Assembly (NCBI RefSeq): GCF_900186835.1
Contig: NZ_LT906448.1
Location: 1,657,501 to 1,721,500, forward strand
DNA from: Pasteurella dagmatis
GTDB lineage: Bacteria; Pseudomonadota; Gammaproteobacteria; Enterobacterales; Pasteurellaceae
Direction: 5' to 3'
Length of the DNA: 64,000 nt
Positions 56,536-64,000 of this stretch are shown here, piece after piece. Made by a program: the position numbers and the translations under genes. Below the pieces are notes generated by a model. It made no database searches and had not been told where the DNA came from. It was given only the letters and a program-made list of their open reading frames with translations. The stretch's first letter is position 1, and each line of letters begins with the position of its first letter.

Positions 56536-56724
56536 TCAGTCAGATTGTTTCTGCTCATCCATCGCTTGTTTAATGCGCTGGTAGATCTCCTCTCTATGAA
56601 CTGATACATCTTTCGGTGCTTTGATCCCAATTTTTACTTGATTGCCACGTATATTCAGAATCGTGATAGAAATATCATCGCCGATGAGTAAGCTTTCGCC
56701 AACTTTACGGGTTAAGATTAGCAT
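56536..56724 (-). CDS. csrA: Carbon storage regulator CsrA
   Basis: This is a 62-residue RNA-binding dimer: [20 protein letters not shown] is the family start, and the RNA-binding strand residues (L4, R6, and the VHREEIY region) are present. It controls translation of carbon-use and biofilm mRNAs. It lies 118 bases after alaS on the same strand, as in most gammaproteobacteria. GAGGAGTT is seen just before the ATG. Confidence 0.97.
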   Translation of the reverse strand: MLILTRKVGESLLIGDDISITILNIRGNQVKIGIKAPKDVSVHREEIYQRIKQAMDEQKQSD

Positions 56725-56842
56725 GTGAACTCCTCACCTTTTTTAAGTTTAGAATAATGTCCTTATTTTCTAGCGAATTCCCTATCGAAACCTGTTTACC
56801 ATCCGCTGTAATACAAAACAACGAGTGATGTTAAAAGCAAAA

Positions 56843-59467
56843 TTAAAGATTGGCTTTTAACCATTCAGAGCCAACCAACAATGCTTGACTCACTTTTTCT
56901 ACCTGTGTACCACCAGCCATAGCCATATCTGGACGACCTCCACCTTTGCCCCCAACCTCTTGAGCCAAGACATTGACTAACTCACCAGCTTTCACTTTGG
57001 CAGTTAGATCATTGGAGACCCCTACGATTAAATTCACTTTACCTTCAATTACCGAAGCAAAAGCAATTACCGCAGAACCAAGTTGATTTTTTAAGTCATC
57101 CACCATTACACGTAACGATTTCGAATCCACACCATTAAGCTGTTGAATGATGACAGATACGCCATTAATGTTAATTGCGTTCTTCGCTAAATCAGAACCA
57201 GCTTGTACGGCCACTTTCTCCTTTAACGAAAGTAACTCTTTTTCGGTTTTCTTCAATTTTTCTTGCTGTTGATTGATTTTATCAACAATAGAATTCACAT
57301 CCGATTTCAACAATTCTGCACTTTGGGCTAACAACGCTTGTTGTTCTTGTAACCAAGTAATCGCATTTTCACCAGTAATAGCTTCAATACGACGTACTCC
57401 TGCAGCAATTGCTGTTTCTGCAATTACCTTACATAAACCGATATCTCCTGTGCGTTTTGCATGGATACCACCACAAAGCTCAATAGAAAAATCGCCCATT
57501 GTAAGCACACGCACTTGATCTGCATATTTCTCACCAAACAATGCCATTGCACCTTTCGCTTTCGCAGCCTCTAAATCCATAATTTCAGTTTGGATAACAT
57601 GGTTTGCACGAATTTGTTGGTTCACAACACGCTCAATTTCAATCAACTGCTCTTTTGTAATTGCTTCTGGATGCGCAAAATCAAAGCGTAACGCAACATC
57701 AGAAACTAGAGAACCTTTCTGAACAACATGAGTGCCTAATACTTGACGTAAAGCAGCGTGAAGTAAATGTGTTGCAGAATGGTTTAACGACGTACGATGA
57801 CGACGTTCAACGTCTACTACAGCATTCACTAATTGACCAATAGCTAAACTACCAATGGTGACTTTCCCAATATGTCCAAAAACTCGACCATATTTCTGCG
57901 TATCTTCAACCTCAAAGGCAAAATCCTGACCGTCTAAACGACCTGCATCACCAATTTGGCCACCCGATTCCGCATAAAATGGTGTGTTATCTAAAATAAT
58001 TACCGCACTTTGCCCAGCCTCAACACGTTCAACTGGTTTACCCTCACAGAAAAGTGCGGTCACTTTTGCGAGAGTCTCTGATTCTGTATAGCCTTCGAAT
58101 ACCGTTACACCATCCATACGGATAACGTTATTATAATCCATTCCAAACTGGCTTGCTGATTGCGCACGTAAACGCTGCGCTTCCATTTCACGTTCAAAAC
58201 CTGCTTCATCAATCGTAATATTTCGCTCACGACAAACATCAGCAGTTAAATCAAATGGAAATCCATAAGTATCATATAGTTTGAATGCAACTTTGCCAGA
58301 AAGTTCATTATCTTTTACTTGATTTAAGGCTTCATCTAATAAGGTCAAACCACGTTCTAAAGTACGAGCAAATTGCTCCTCTTCTAAACGTAATAATTTC
58401 TCTACATTAGCTTGTTTTTCTTTTACTTGGATGCCTGCGGATGCCATTGCTTCAATCAAAGTTGGCACTAATTTATAGAAGAAGGCTTCTTTGGCACCTA
58501 ATAAGTTACCATGTCGTACCGCACGACGAATAATACGACGTAAGACATAACCACGTCCTTCATTCGATGGAATCACGCCATCTGCGATTAAATATGCACA
58601 AGAACGAATATGGTCCGCAACTACACGTAGTGATTTATTAGTTAAATCTTTTTCACCTGTTAACTCTGCGACTTTCGCAATTAATTTTTGGAAAATATCA
58701 ATTTCATAGTTTGAGTTAACGTGTTGTAACACAGCACTAATACGCTCTAAGCCCATTCCAGTATCTACCGATGGTTTCGGCAATGGTTCCATGGTACCGT
58801 CTGCTTGACGGTTAAACTGCATAAATACAATATTCCAGATCTCGATATAGCGATCACCATCTTCTTCAGGAGATCCTGGTGGTCCGCCCCAAATATGCTC
58901 ACCGTGATCATAAAAGATTTCAGTACAAGGTCCACACGGTCCTGTATCACCCATTTGCCAGAAATTATCTGAAGCATAAGGCGCTCCTTTATTATCACCG
59001 ATACGAACAATACGCTCTGCAGGTACGCCAACCTCTTTATTCCAAATATTATAAGCTTCATCATCGGTCTCATATACAGTGACCCATAATTTTTCTTTTG
59101 GTAAGCCCAACCAGCGAGGAGAAGTTAAATATTCCCAACCAAAATGAATAGCATCTTTTTTGAAATAATCACCAAAGCTAAAATTACCCAGCATTTCAAA
59201 AAATGTGTGATGACGAGCTGTATAGCCAACATTTTCAAGGTCATTATGTTTTCCGCCTGCACGTACACAACGCTGTGCTGTCGTTGCACGTGAATAAGGA
59301 CGTTTATCCATTCCAAGAAAAACATCTTTAAATTGATTCATTCCCGCATTAGTAAACAGTAATGTTGGATCATTTTCAGGAACGAGAGAACTACTTTCAA
59401 CAATCTGATGTCCTTTTGTATGGAAAAAATCAAGGAAAGATTGTCTAATTTCTGCTGTTGTTTTCAT
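56843..59467 (-). CDS. alaS: Alanyl-tRNA synthetase
   Basis: This is an 874-residue class II synthetase of the usual length. The N-terminal aminoacylation core opens [13 protein letters not shown] and [17 protein letters not shown]. The editing domain has [11 protein letters not shown] and [15 protein letters not shown], with the zinc-binding Cys/His. The C-Ala domain ends [14 protein letters not shown]. It is upstream of csrA. Confidence 0.97.
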   Translation of the reverse strand: MKTTAEIRQSFLDFFHTKGHQIVESSSLVPENDPTLLFTNAGMNQFKDVFLGMDKRPYSRATTAQRCVRAGGKHNDLENVGYTARHHTFFEMLGNFSFGDYFKKDAIHFGWEYLTSPRWLGLPKEKLWVTVYETDDEAYNIWNKEVGVPAERIVRIGDNKGAPYASDNFWQMGDTGPCGPCTEIFYDHGEHIWGGPPGSPEEDGDRYIEIWNIVFMQFNRQADGTMEPLPKPSVDTGMGLERISAVLQHVNSNYEIDIFQKLIAKVAELTGEKDLTNKSLRVVADHIRSCAYLIADGVIPSNEGRGYVLRRIIRRAVRHGNLLGAKEAFFYKLVPTLIEAMASAGIQVKEKQANVEKLLRLEEEQFARTLERGLTLLDEALNQVKDNELSGKVAFKLYDTYGFPFDLTADVCRERNITIDEAGFEREMEAQRLRAQSASQFGMDYNNVIRMDGVTVFEGYTESETLAKVTALFCEGKPVERVEAGQSAVIILDNTPFYAESGGQIGDAGRLDGQDFAFEVEDTQKYGRVFGHIGKVTIGSLAIGQLVNAVVDVERRHRTSLNHSATHLLHAALRQVLGTHVVQKGSLVSDVALRFDFAHPEAITKEQLIEIERVVNQQIRANHVIQTEIMDLEAAKAKGAMALFGEKYADQVRVLTMGDFSIELCGGIHAKRTGDIGLCKVIAETAIAAGVRRIEAITGENAITWLQEQQALLAQSAELLKSDVNSIVDKINQQQEKLKKTEKELLSLKEKVAVQAGSDLAKNAININGVSVIIQQLNGVDSKSLRVMVDDLKNQLGSAVIAFASVIEGKVNLIVGVSNDLTAKVKAGELVNVLAQEVGGKGGGRPDMAMAGGTQVEKVSQALLVGSEWLKANL

Positions 59468-59621
59468 TTATATATAAGCCTGCTTTTTTATATTATTTCA
59501 AATAATCAAATCAATAATACGATTAAAAGTTAGTCTGGTTTATTTTGTCATATTTTAAAATTTATAGAAAACATTTTTGCATTAAGATATACAATTTTTT
59601 ACACTTTTATGCAAAAAAATA

Positions 59622-59654
59622 AACCGCACTCCGTTTATCTTTTCGAAGTGCGGC
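59622..59654. terminator. Paired uptake signals between uspA and alaS
   Basis: AACCGCACT faces AAGTGCGGC around 15 bases. It lies 30 bases after the uspA stop on the minus strand and should act as a terminator or partial terminator before alaS. Confidence 0.6.
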
Positions 59655-59683
59655 TCGTTTTCAAACTTTTCAAACTTGCATAA

Positions 59684-60109
59684 TTATTCATCGCGAAGCG
59701 GAACAACTAGCATATCTACCGTAATATTATTCATTACTTGTCGAGTTGAGGACATTAATTTACTCCAGAAGTCTTGGTGATGTCCAGTAACAAGTAAGTC
59801 AATATCATATTTTTCAATAGCATCTGCTAATACTTGCCCTAAATCACCGCTTCCGCTAAGCTTTTCCGAAACAGGATAACTTGCTTTCTCGGCTAATTGT
59901 ACCAGAGAGTGCTGGGTTTCAGTAGAGATTCTATCCTGCATTGATGCCATATTTACGTCAATCAATCCTGTGTAAAGGTCAGAAAAGTTAACATCAACAT
60001 GAATAATGGATAACTTCGCCTCATTACGTCTTGCGACTCCAGCTGCTTTTTCCAACAAAAATGCGCTTTCATCTGAAAGATCCACTGCAACTAATACGTG
60101 TTTATACAT
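59684..60109 (-). CDS. uspA: Universal stress protein A
   Basis: This is a 141-residue UspA-fold protein: [20 protein letters not shown] is the first strand and helix, and [20 protein letters not shown] the characteristic tail motif. It does not carry the full G-2x-G-9x-G-S ATP loop of the ATP-binding subgroup, so it is E. coli UspA-like. ATG 60109 after GAGTTTA (weak) is chosen. Expression is expected under starvation. Confidence 0.93.
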   Translation of the reverse strand: MYKHVLVAVDLSDESAFLLEKAAGVARRNEAKLSIIHVDVNFSDLYTGLIDVNMASMQDRISTETQHSLVQLAEKASYPVSEKLSGSGDLGQVLADAIEKYDIDLLVTGHHQDFWSKLMSSTRQVMNNITVDMLVVPLRDE

Positions 60110-60293
60110 AATAAACTCCTCATCTGCCTCAGGGTTGAACATATTTCATGGATATCATATCACTGCTCCATAAAAAAAAATATGCCTTAGATCACGTTTT
60201 AAAAAACTTTTCTAAGATTACATCGTACGTATCCGCTAGAAAAAAGATTATGCTATGATTAATCAAAATATTTTCACATTATGGAAATAAAAA

Positions 60294-61082
60294 ATGGCAC
60301 ATACGATCCAAGATTTTATACAGCTCATTGCAAAGCTACGTGATCCAAATGGAGGATGTCCATGGGATCTTAAACAAAATTACGACACTATGATCCCCTG
60401 CTTATTGGAAGAAAGCTATGAAGTTGTTGAAGCAATTCAGCAAAAAAATATGGCAAATCTACGCGAAGAATTAGGCGATCTTCTATTACAGGTAGTGTTC
60501 TTCAGTCAGCTAGCCTCAGAGGAACGAATATTTACCTTTAATGATGTTGTCAATGATGTGGCCGAAAAAATCATTCGTCGCCATCCCCATGTATTTGGCG
60601 ATATCACTGCAAATAATGAACAAGAGGCGCTCCAAAATTGGAATGCTATTAAGGCCCAAGAAAGCGTAGAAAAAGGAGAATCGTCCATTTTAGATAATAT
60701 TCCATACGCTTTTCCAGCATTAATGCGAGCTGAAAAGTTACAAAAACGTTGCTCAAAAGTGGGGTTTGATTGGACTGAACTTCCACCTGTTATCGATAAA
60801 GTCGAAGAAGAATTACAAGAAGTAAAACAAGAATTAAACAAAGCAAATAAAAATCAACAAAAAATCGAAGAAGAATTAGGCGATTTATTATTTGCGGCGG
60901 TCAATCTTTGTCGTCATTTAAAATGCCAACCTGAAGAAAGTTTACGCAAAGCAAATAATAAATTCGAACAACGTTTCCGTGCTGTCGAAAAAAAACTCAA
61001 AGACCAAAATAAAACATTTAAACAATCCTCACTCATCGAGATGGATTTATTATGGGATGAAGTTAAATCTTCAGAAAAATAA
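60294..61082 (+). CDS. mazG: Nucleoside triphosphate pyrophosphohydrolase MazG
   Basis: This is a 262-residue all-alpha NTP pyrophosphohydrolase with two MazG domains. [10 protein letters not shown] with [12 protein letters not shown] is the first EExxE-x12-28-ExxD metal site; [11 protein letters not shown] with [13 protein letters not shown] is the second. It hydrolyses NTPs, cleaning the pool and perhaps lowering ppGpp. It starts well separated from uspA (divergent) and ends before the ilvC terminator. Confidence 0.96.
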   Translation: MAHTIQDFIQLIAKLRDPNGGCPWDLKQNYDTMIPCLLEESYEVVEAIQQKNMANLREELGDLLLQVVFFSQLASEERIFTFNDVVNDVAEKIIRRHPHVFGDITANNEQEALQNWNAIKAQESVEKGESSILDNIPYAFPALMRAEKLQKRCSKVGFDWTELPPVIDKVEEELQEVKQELNKANKNQQKIEEELGDLLFAAVNLCRHLKCQPEESLRKANNKFEQRFRAVEKKLKDQNKTFKQSSLIEMDLLWDEVKSSEK

Positions 61083-61145
61083 TTTGAATGAAGTTTTAAA
61101 ATATAAATTTATTGCGGATTAATTCTCCTTTTTAAAGAACAATAA

Positions 61146-61170
61146 AAAGCCAACCTTTCGGGTTGGCTTT
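61146..61170. terminator. Terminator between ilvC and mazG
   Basis: AAAGCCAACC pairs with GGTTGGCTTT around TTTCG. On the minus strand it is followed by TTTTATTG; it serves ilvC and can also end mazG. Confidence 0.9.
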
Positions 61171-61187
61171 GTCTAAGAATAAAATAA

Positions 61188-62663
61188 TTAATTTGAAGAA
61201 ATTCGTTTCATATCGGTCATATAACCGCGTAGCTCCTGACCTACAAGCTCGATCGGATGATTACGAATCGCATCATTCACATTACGCAAGATGATATTAT
61301 CAATTTCAACTGTCGGGGTGGGTTCACCTAAATCACCTTTTTGTAAGGTTGGCACGATCTCTTTCGCAAGAATTGGCGCTGCTACATTTGCAAATAAATA
61401 GTTACCATATTCAGCAGTATCAGAAATTACCACATTCATTTCATATAAGCGTTTACGCGCAATAGTATTTGCAATTAATGGAAGTTCGTGCAATGACTCA
61501 TAATAAGCAGACTCTTCATAAATACCACTCGCTACCATTGTATCGAAAGCCAATTCAACACCCGCTTTCACGATAGCAACCATTAACACACCATGATCAA
61601 AATATTCTTGCTCACTGATTTTTCCTTCATATTTTGGTGCATTTTCAAAAGCTGTTTTACCGGTTTCTTCACGCCATTTTAAAAGATTCGCATCGCCATT
61701 TGCCCAATCCGTCATCATTGTTGATGAAAACTCACCACTAAGAATGTCGTCCATATGTTTCTCAAAAAGTGCGGTCATTTTCTCTTTAATTTGTTCTGAA
61801 AGTTCAAATGCACGCAATTTTGCAGAGTTAGATAAACGATCCATCATTAAAGTGATACCACCGTGTTTTAACGCTTCAGTGATAGTTTCCCAACCGTATT
61901 GGATCAGTTTACCAGCATAAGCGGGATCTTTACCGTCTGCCACTAATTTGTCGTAACAAACGATAGAACCCGCTTGCAACATACCACAAAGAATGGTTTG
62001 CTCGCCCATTAAGTCAGATTTTACTTCTGCAACAAATGAAGACTCAAGCACCCCTGCACGATGACCACCTGTTGCCGCAGCCCAAGCTTTTGCAATTTCT
62101 AAACCATCACCATTTGGATCGTTTTCAGGATGAACCGCGATCAATGTTGGCACACCAAAGCCACGTTTATATTCTTCACGCACTTCTGTACCCGGGCATT
62201 TCGGCGCCACCATCACAACAGTAATATCCTTACGGATTTGCTCGCCTACTTCCACAATATTCAAACCGTGCGAATAACCAAGTGCAGCACCTTGTTTCAT
62301 CAATGGCATTACATCTGCCACTACTTTTGAGTGTTGTTTGTCTGGCGTTAAGTTCACCACAAGATCTGCCGTTGGAATGAGCTCTTGATACGTGCCCACT
62401 TTAAAACCATTTTCGGTGGCACGTTGGAACGATGCACGTTTTTCTGCAATCGCTTCTGGGCGAAGTGCATAGCTAATATCCAAACCAGAATCACGCATAT
62501 TCAAGCCTTGATTAAGCCCTTGTGCACCACAACCAACGATCACAATTTTTTTGCCTTTTAAATACTCTGCTTCATTTGCAAATTCATTGCGATCCATAAA
62601 ACGACAACGACCTAATTGGTCTAATTGTTGGCGTAAATTTAGTGTATTGAAATAGTTAGCCAT
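61188..62663 (-). CDS. ilvC: Ketol-acid reductoisomerase (class II)
   Basis: This is a 491-residue class II enzyme of the branched-chain amino acid path. It isomerises and reduces acetolactate or acetohydroxybutyrate with [24 protein letters not shown] is the Rossmann loop, and [18 protein letters not shown] and [16 protein letters not shown] the active-site helices. The long form, with the duplicated C-terminal domain, is as in E. coli. It is divergent from its regulator ilvY. The ATG at 62663 is clear. Confidence 0.98.
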   Translation of the reverse strand: MANYFNTLNLRQQLDQLGRCRFMDRNEFANEAEYLKGKKIVIVGCGAQGLNQGLNMRDSGLDISYALRPEAIAEKRASFQRATENGFKVGTYQELIPTADLVVNLTPDKQHSKVVADVMPLMKQGAALGYSHGLNIVEVGEQIRKDITVVMVAPKCPGTEVREEYKRGFGVPTLIAVHPENDPNGDGLEIAKAWAAATGGHRAGVLESSFVAEVKSDLMGEQTILCGMLQAGSIVCYDKLVADGKDPAYAGKLIQYGWETITEALKHGGITLMMDRLSNSAKLRAFELSEQIKEKMTALFEKHMDDILSGEFSSTMMTDWANGDANLLKWREETGKTAFENAPKYEGKISEQEYFDHGVLMVAIVKAGVELAFDTMVASGIYEESAYYESLHELPLIANTIARKRLYEMNVVISDTAEYGNYLFANVAAPILAKEIVPTLQKGDLGEPTPTVEIDNIILRNVNDAIRNHPIELVGQELRGYMTDMKRISSN

Positions 62664-62769
62664 TATTATGTCCTTAAATTTGATGTGTGTTTGTATGAGT
62701 TTGTGTTTGCATATGATTTGTGCTTTGTTTTGATTATAGTGATTTTTATCATTGCGTAAATTGATATTT

Positions 62770-62798
62770 ATTGCATTTTATGTTGCAATTAATGCAAT
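62770..62798. promoter_or_regulatory. IlvY-type operator between ilvC and ilvY
   Basis: ATTGCA (62770-62775) and TTGCAATTAATGCAA (62783-62797) place several TTGCA/TGCAA arms in a row, the pattern of IlvY operators. It lies in the divergent gap, about 110 bases before ilvC and 40 bases before ilvY, so it can serve activation of ilvC and autorepression. Confidence 0.7.
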
Positions 62799-62837
62799 AT
62801 AAAATCTAGTAATACGAGATATTGGATACTTAGCACC

Positions 62838-63716
62838 TTGAACTTTACAGATCTCAAACTGTTTCTACACCTTTGTGAAACAAAAAACTTTGCTAAAACA
62901 GCGACGCAGAACCATATGTCACCTTCTACATTATCGCGTCAAATTCAACGAATGGAAGAAGAACTAGGACAGCGTTTATTTTTACGTGATAATAGACAAG
63001 TGGTAGTCACTGAAGCAGGAGAAAAATTTATTCCTTTCGCACAACAAAGTTGGGCTGGATGGCGACAAATAAAACAACAGCTAAGTGATAGTTCAGATCA
63101 AATACTCAGTGGAGAACTACGAATTTTCTGCTCTGTAACTGCTGCTTATAGTCATTTGCCAGCAATATTAGAGCGTTTTCGCACACTTTATCCAAAAGTG
63201 GAAATCCAGCTCACCACGGGCGATCCCGCAGCGGCTTTACAGCACATACAAACGCAGCAAGTCGATCTTGCACTAGCAGGACGACCTAAAAATCTACCAA
63301 GTAGTGTAGCATTTCATCACATTGATGATATTAACCTTTCACTCATTGCACCTCGCATCAACTGTCCTGCGACACAATCGTTACAAAAAACACCGATTGA
63401 CTGGCAAAAAGTCCCTTTTATTTTACCTGTCGAAGGACCTGCCCGTCAGCGTATTGATCAATGGTTTAAACAACAAAAAATTAAACATCCTAAAATTTAT
63501 GCTACTGTCGCTGGACATGAAGCTATTATGCCAATGGTTGCCCTAGGTTGTGGCGTCGCAATGTTACCTGATGTTGTGATCAAAAATAGCCCAGTAAATA
63601 GTCAAATCTCTATTTTGCAATTAAATACACCAATCACACCTTTTGAACTCGGTCTTTGTATCCAAAAAACACGATTGATAGAGCCATTACTCAAAGCATT
63701 TTGGCAAATGTTATAA
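62838..63716 (+). CDS. ilvY: LysR-family activator IlvY
   Basis: This is a 292-residue LysR-type regulator. NFTDLKLFLHLCETKNFAKTA starts the winged helix, with MSPSTLSRQIQRMEEELGQ the recognition helix. The effector domain follows. In E. coli IlvY activates ilvC in the presence of acetolactate. The start codon is TTG at 62838; no ATG with good spacing fits the family start. It is divergent from ilvC and followed by a hairpin at 63724-63756. Confidence 0.94.
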   Translation: MNFTDLKLFLHLCETKNFAKTATQNHMSPSTLSRQIQRMEEELGQRLFLRDNRQVVVTEAGEKFIPFAQQSWAGWRQIKQQLSDSSDQILSGELRIFCSVTAAYSHLPAILERFRTLYPKVEIQLTTGDPAAALQHIQTQQVDLALAGRPKNLPSSVAFHHIDDINLSLIAPRINCPATQSLQKTPIDWQKVPFILPVEGPARQRIDQWFKQQKIKHPKIYATVAGHEAIMPMVALGCGVAMLPDVVIKNSPVNSQISILQLNTPITPFELGLCIQKTRLIEPLLKAFWQML

Positions 63717-63723
63717 TTATAAA

Positions 63724-63756
63724 AAAGGTAGTAAATATAATATATTACTACCTTTA
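63724..63756. terminator. Bidirectional terminator between ilvY and TonB-receptor gene
   Basis: AAAGGTAGTAA pairs with TTACTACCTTT around a nine-base AT loop, flanked by A and T runs on both sides. It ends ilvY and the convergent receptor gene. Confidence 0.88.
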
Positions 63757-63778
63757 TTTTCTTATTATATCGTTTAGC

Positions 63779-64000
63779 TTAGAACATTAATTTCACACCT
63801 AAACGTGCGTTTCGACCAGGTAAAGGCGCAAGGAAACGAAGTTGTGAATTATTCAATCTTGCCTCTCTATTTGTGAGGTTCTGAATATGAAATGATACTT
63901 CTAGTTCAGCTTGATTAAGCGGATAAACATAAGATAAACCCAGATCCACAAGTGTAAAGTTTTTTACTGGTAATTCATCATCCACTTCTTTTGTTACACG
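63779..64000 (-). CDS. TonB-dependent receptor, C-terminal fragment (cut by window edge)
   Basis: The visible 73 codons are the last beta-strands of an outer-membrane receptor: LVDLGLSYVYPLNQAEL and VSFHIQNLTNREARLNNSQL, ending PGRNARLGVKLMF with the terminal Phe needed for barrel assembly. APLPGRNARLGVK is typical of TonB-linked receptors for metal complexes or haem; a ZnuD-like zinc receptor is possible but not decided. The frame continues beyond 64000. Confidence 0.85.
   Translation of the reverse strand, partial: RVTKEVDDELPVKNFTLVDLGLSYVYPLNQAELEVSFHIQNLTNREARLNNSQLRFLAPLPGRNARLGVKLMF

Overview
The window looks like chromosomal DNA of a Haemophilus of the influenzae/haemolyticus/parainfluenzae group. 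It is AT-rich, it is full of the Hin-type DNA uptake signal (AAGTGCGGT / ACCGCACTT), both inside genes and as inverted pairs between genes, and nearly every housekeeping gene reads as a close Pasteurellaceae homologue (Na+-NQR operon, fuc genes, rimM-trmD-rplS, ilvC/ilvY and others). From memory, the neighbouring blocks lie far apart in H. influenzae Rd, so this is either a different species or a rearranged strain. I could not run a comparison.

Layout: 1-2927 L-fucose genes (fucK start, fucI, fucR). 3082-4014 hldD. 4104-4694 a short CDF metal transporter. 4864-18814 an 18-gene, tightly coupled plus-strand operon that reads as an aryl-polyene (APE)-type fatty-acid/polyketide pathway: two ketosynthases, a KS-like chain-length partner, ketoreductase, two hotdog dehydratases, two acyl carrier proteins, an AMP-ligase, a thioesterase, acyltransferases, a glycosyltransferase, two lipoproteins, a LolA-like carrier and an RND/MMPL exporter. 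18881-27454 mnmA, nqrM, apbE and nqrFEDCBA. 27966-31583 a sugar ABC transporter with a divergent binding protein. 31658-34432 bolA, yajG, an unusual DsbB fused to a large periplasmic domain, and a 55-aa membrane protein. 34890-35045 tRNA-Asn and tRNA-Phe. 35265-43561 mltC, yggX, mutY, cytochrome b561, trmB, yggL, corA, yggT, yggU, an acetyltransferase and tpiA. 43632-47024 a methyltransferase, a decayed ABC ATPase, a GT8 glycosyltransferase and an M20 amidohydrolase. 47257-49239 rplS, trmD, rimM, rpsP. 49507-53640 a GT9 glycosyltransferase, a YczE-like membrane protein, nupC and deoD. 53704-60109 metJ, galU, phosphomannomutase, csrA, alaS, uspA. 60294-64000 mazG, ilvC, ilvY and the 3' end of a TonB-dependent receptor.

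How it fits together: most of the window is core metabolism and envelope upkeep. The two clear accessory inserts are the APE-type cluster and the sugar transporter. The cluster should make an aryl-capped or otherwise capped conjugated polyene on ACPs, transfer it to a lipid or sugar anchor, and move it to the outer membrane through the MMPL and LolA-like proteins. Its gene order is a circular permutation of the canonical ape order, it lacks a methyltransferase gene and any gene that makes the aromatic starter, and it carries uptake signals at close to the usual genomic density, so it is probably long resident. Regulation visible in the DNA includes CRP-like palindromes before fucI, the sugar binding protein and nupC, an IlvY-type operator between ilvC and ilvY, a 10-bp inverted repeat at the start of the APE operon, and many hairpin terminators, several built from paired uptake signals.
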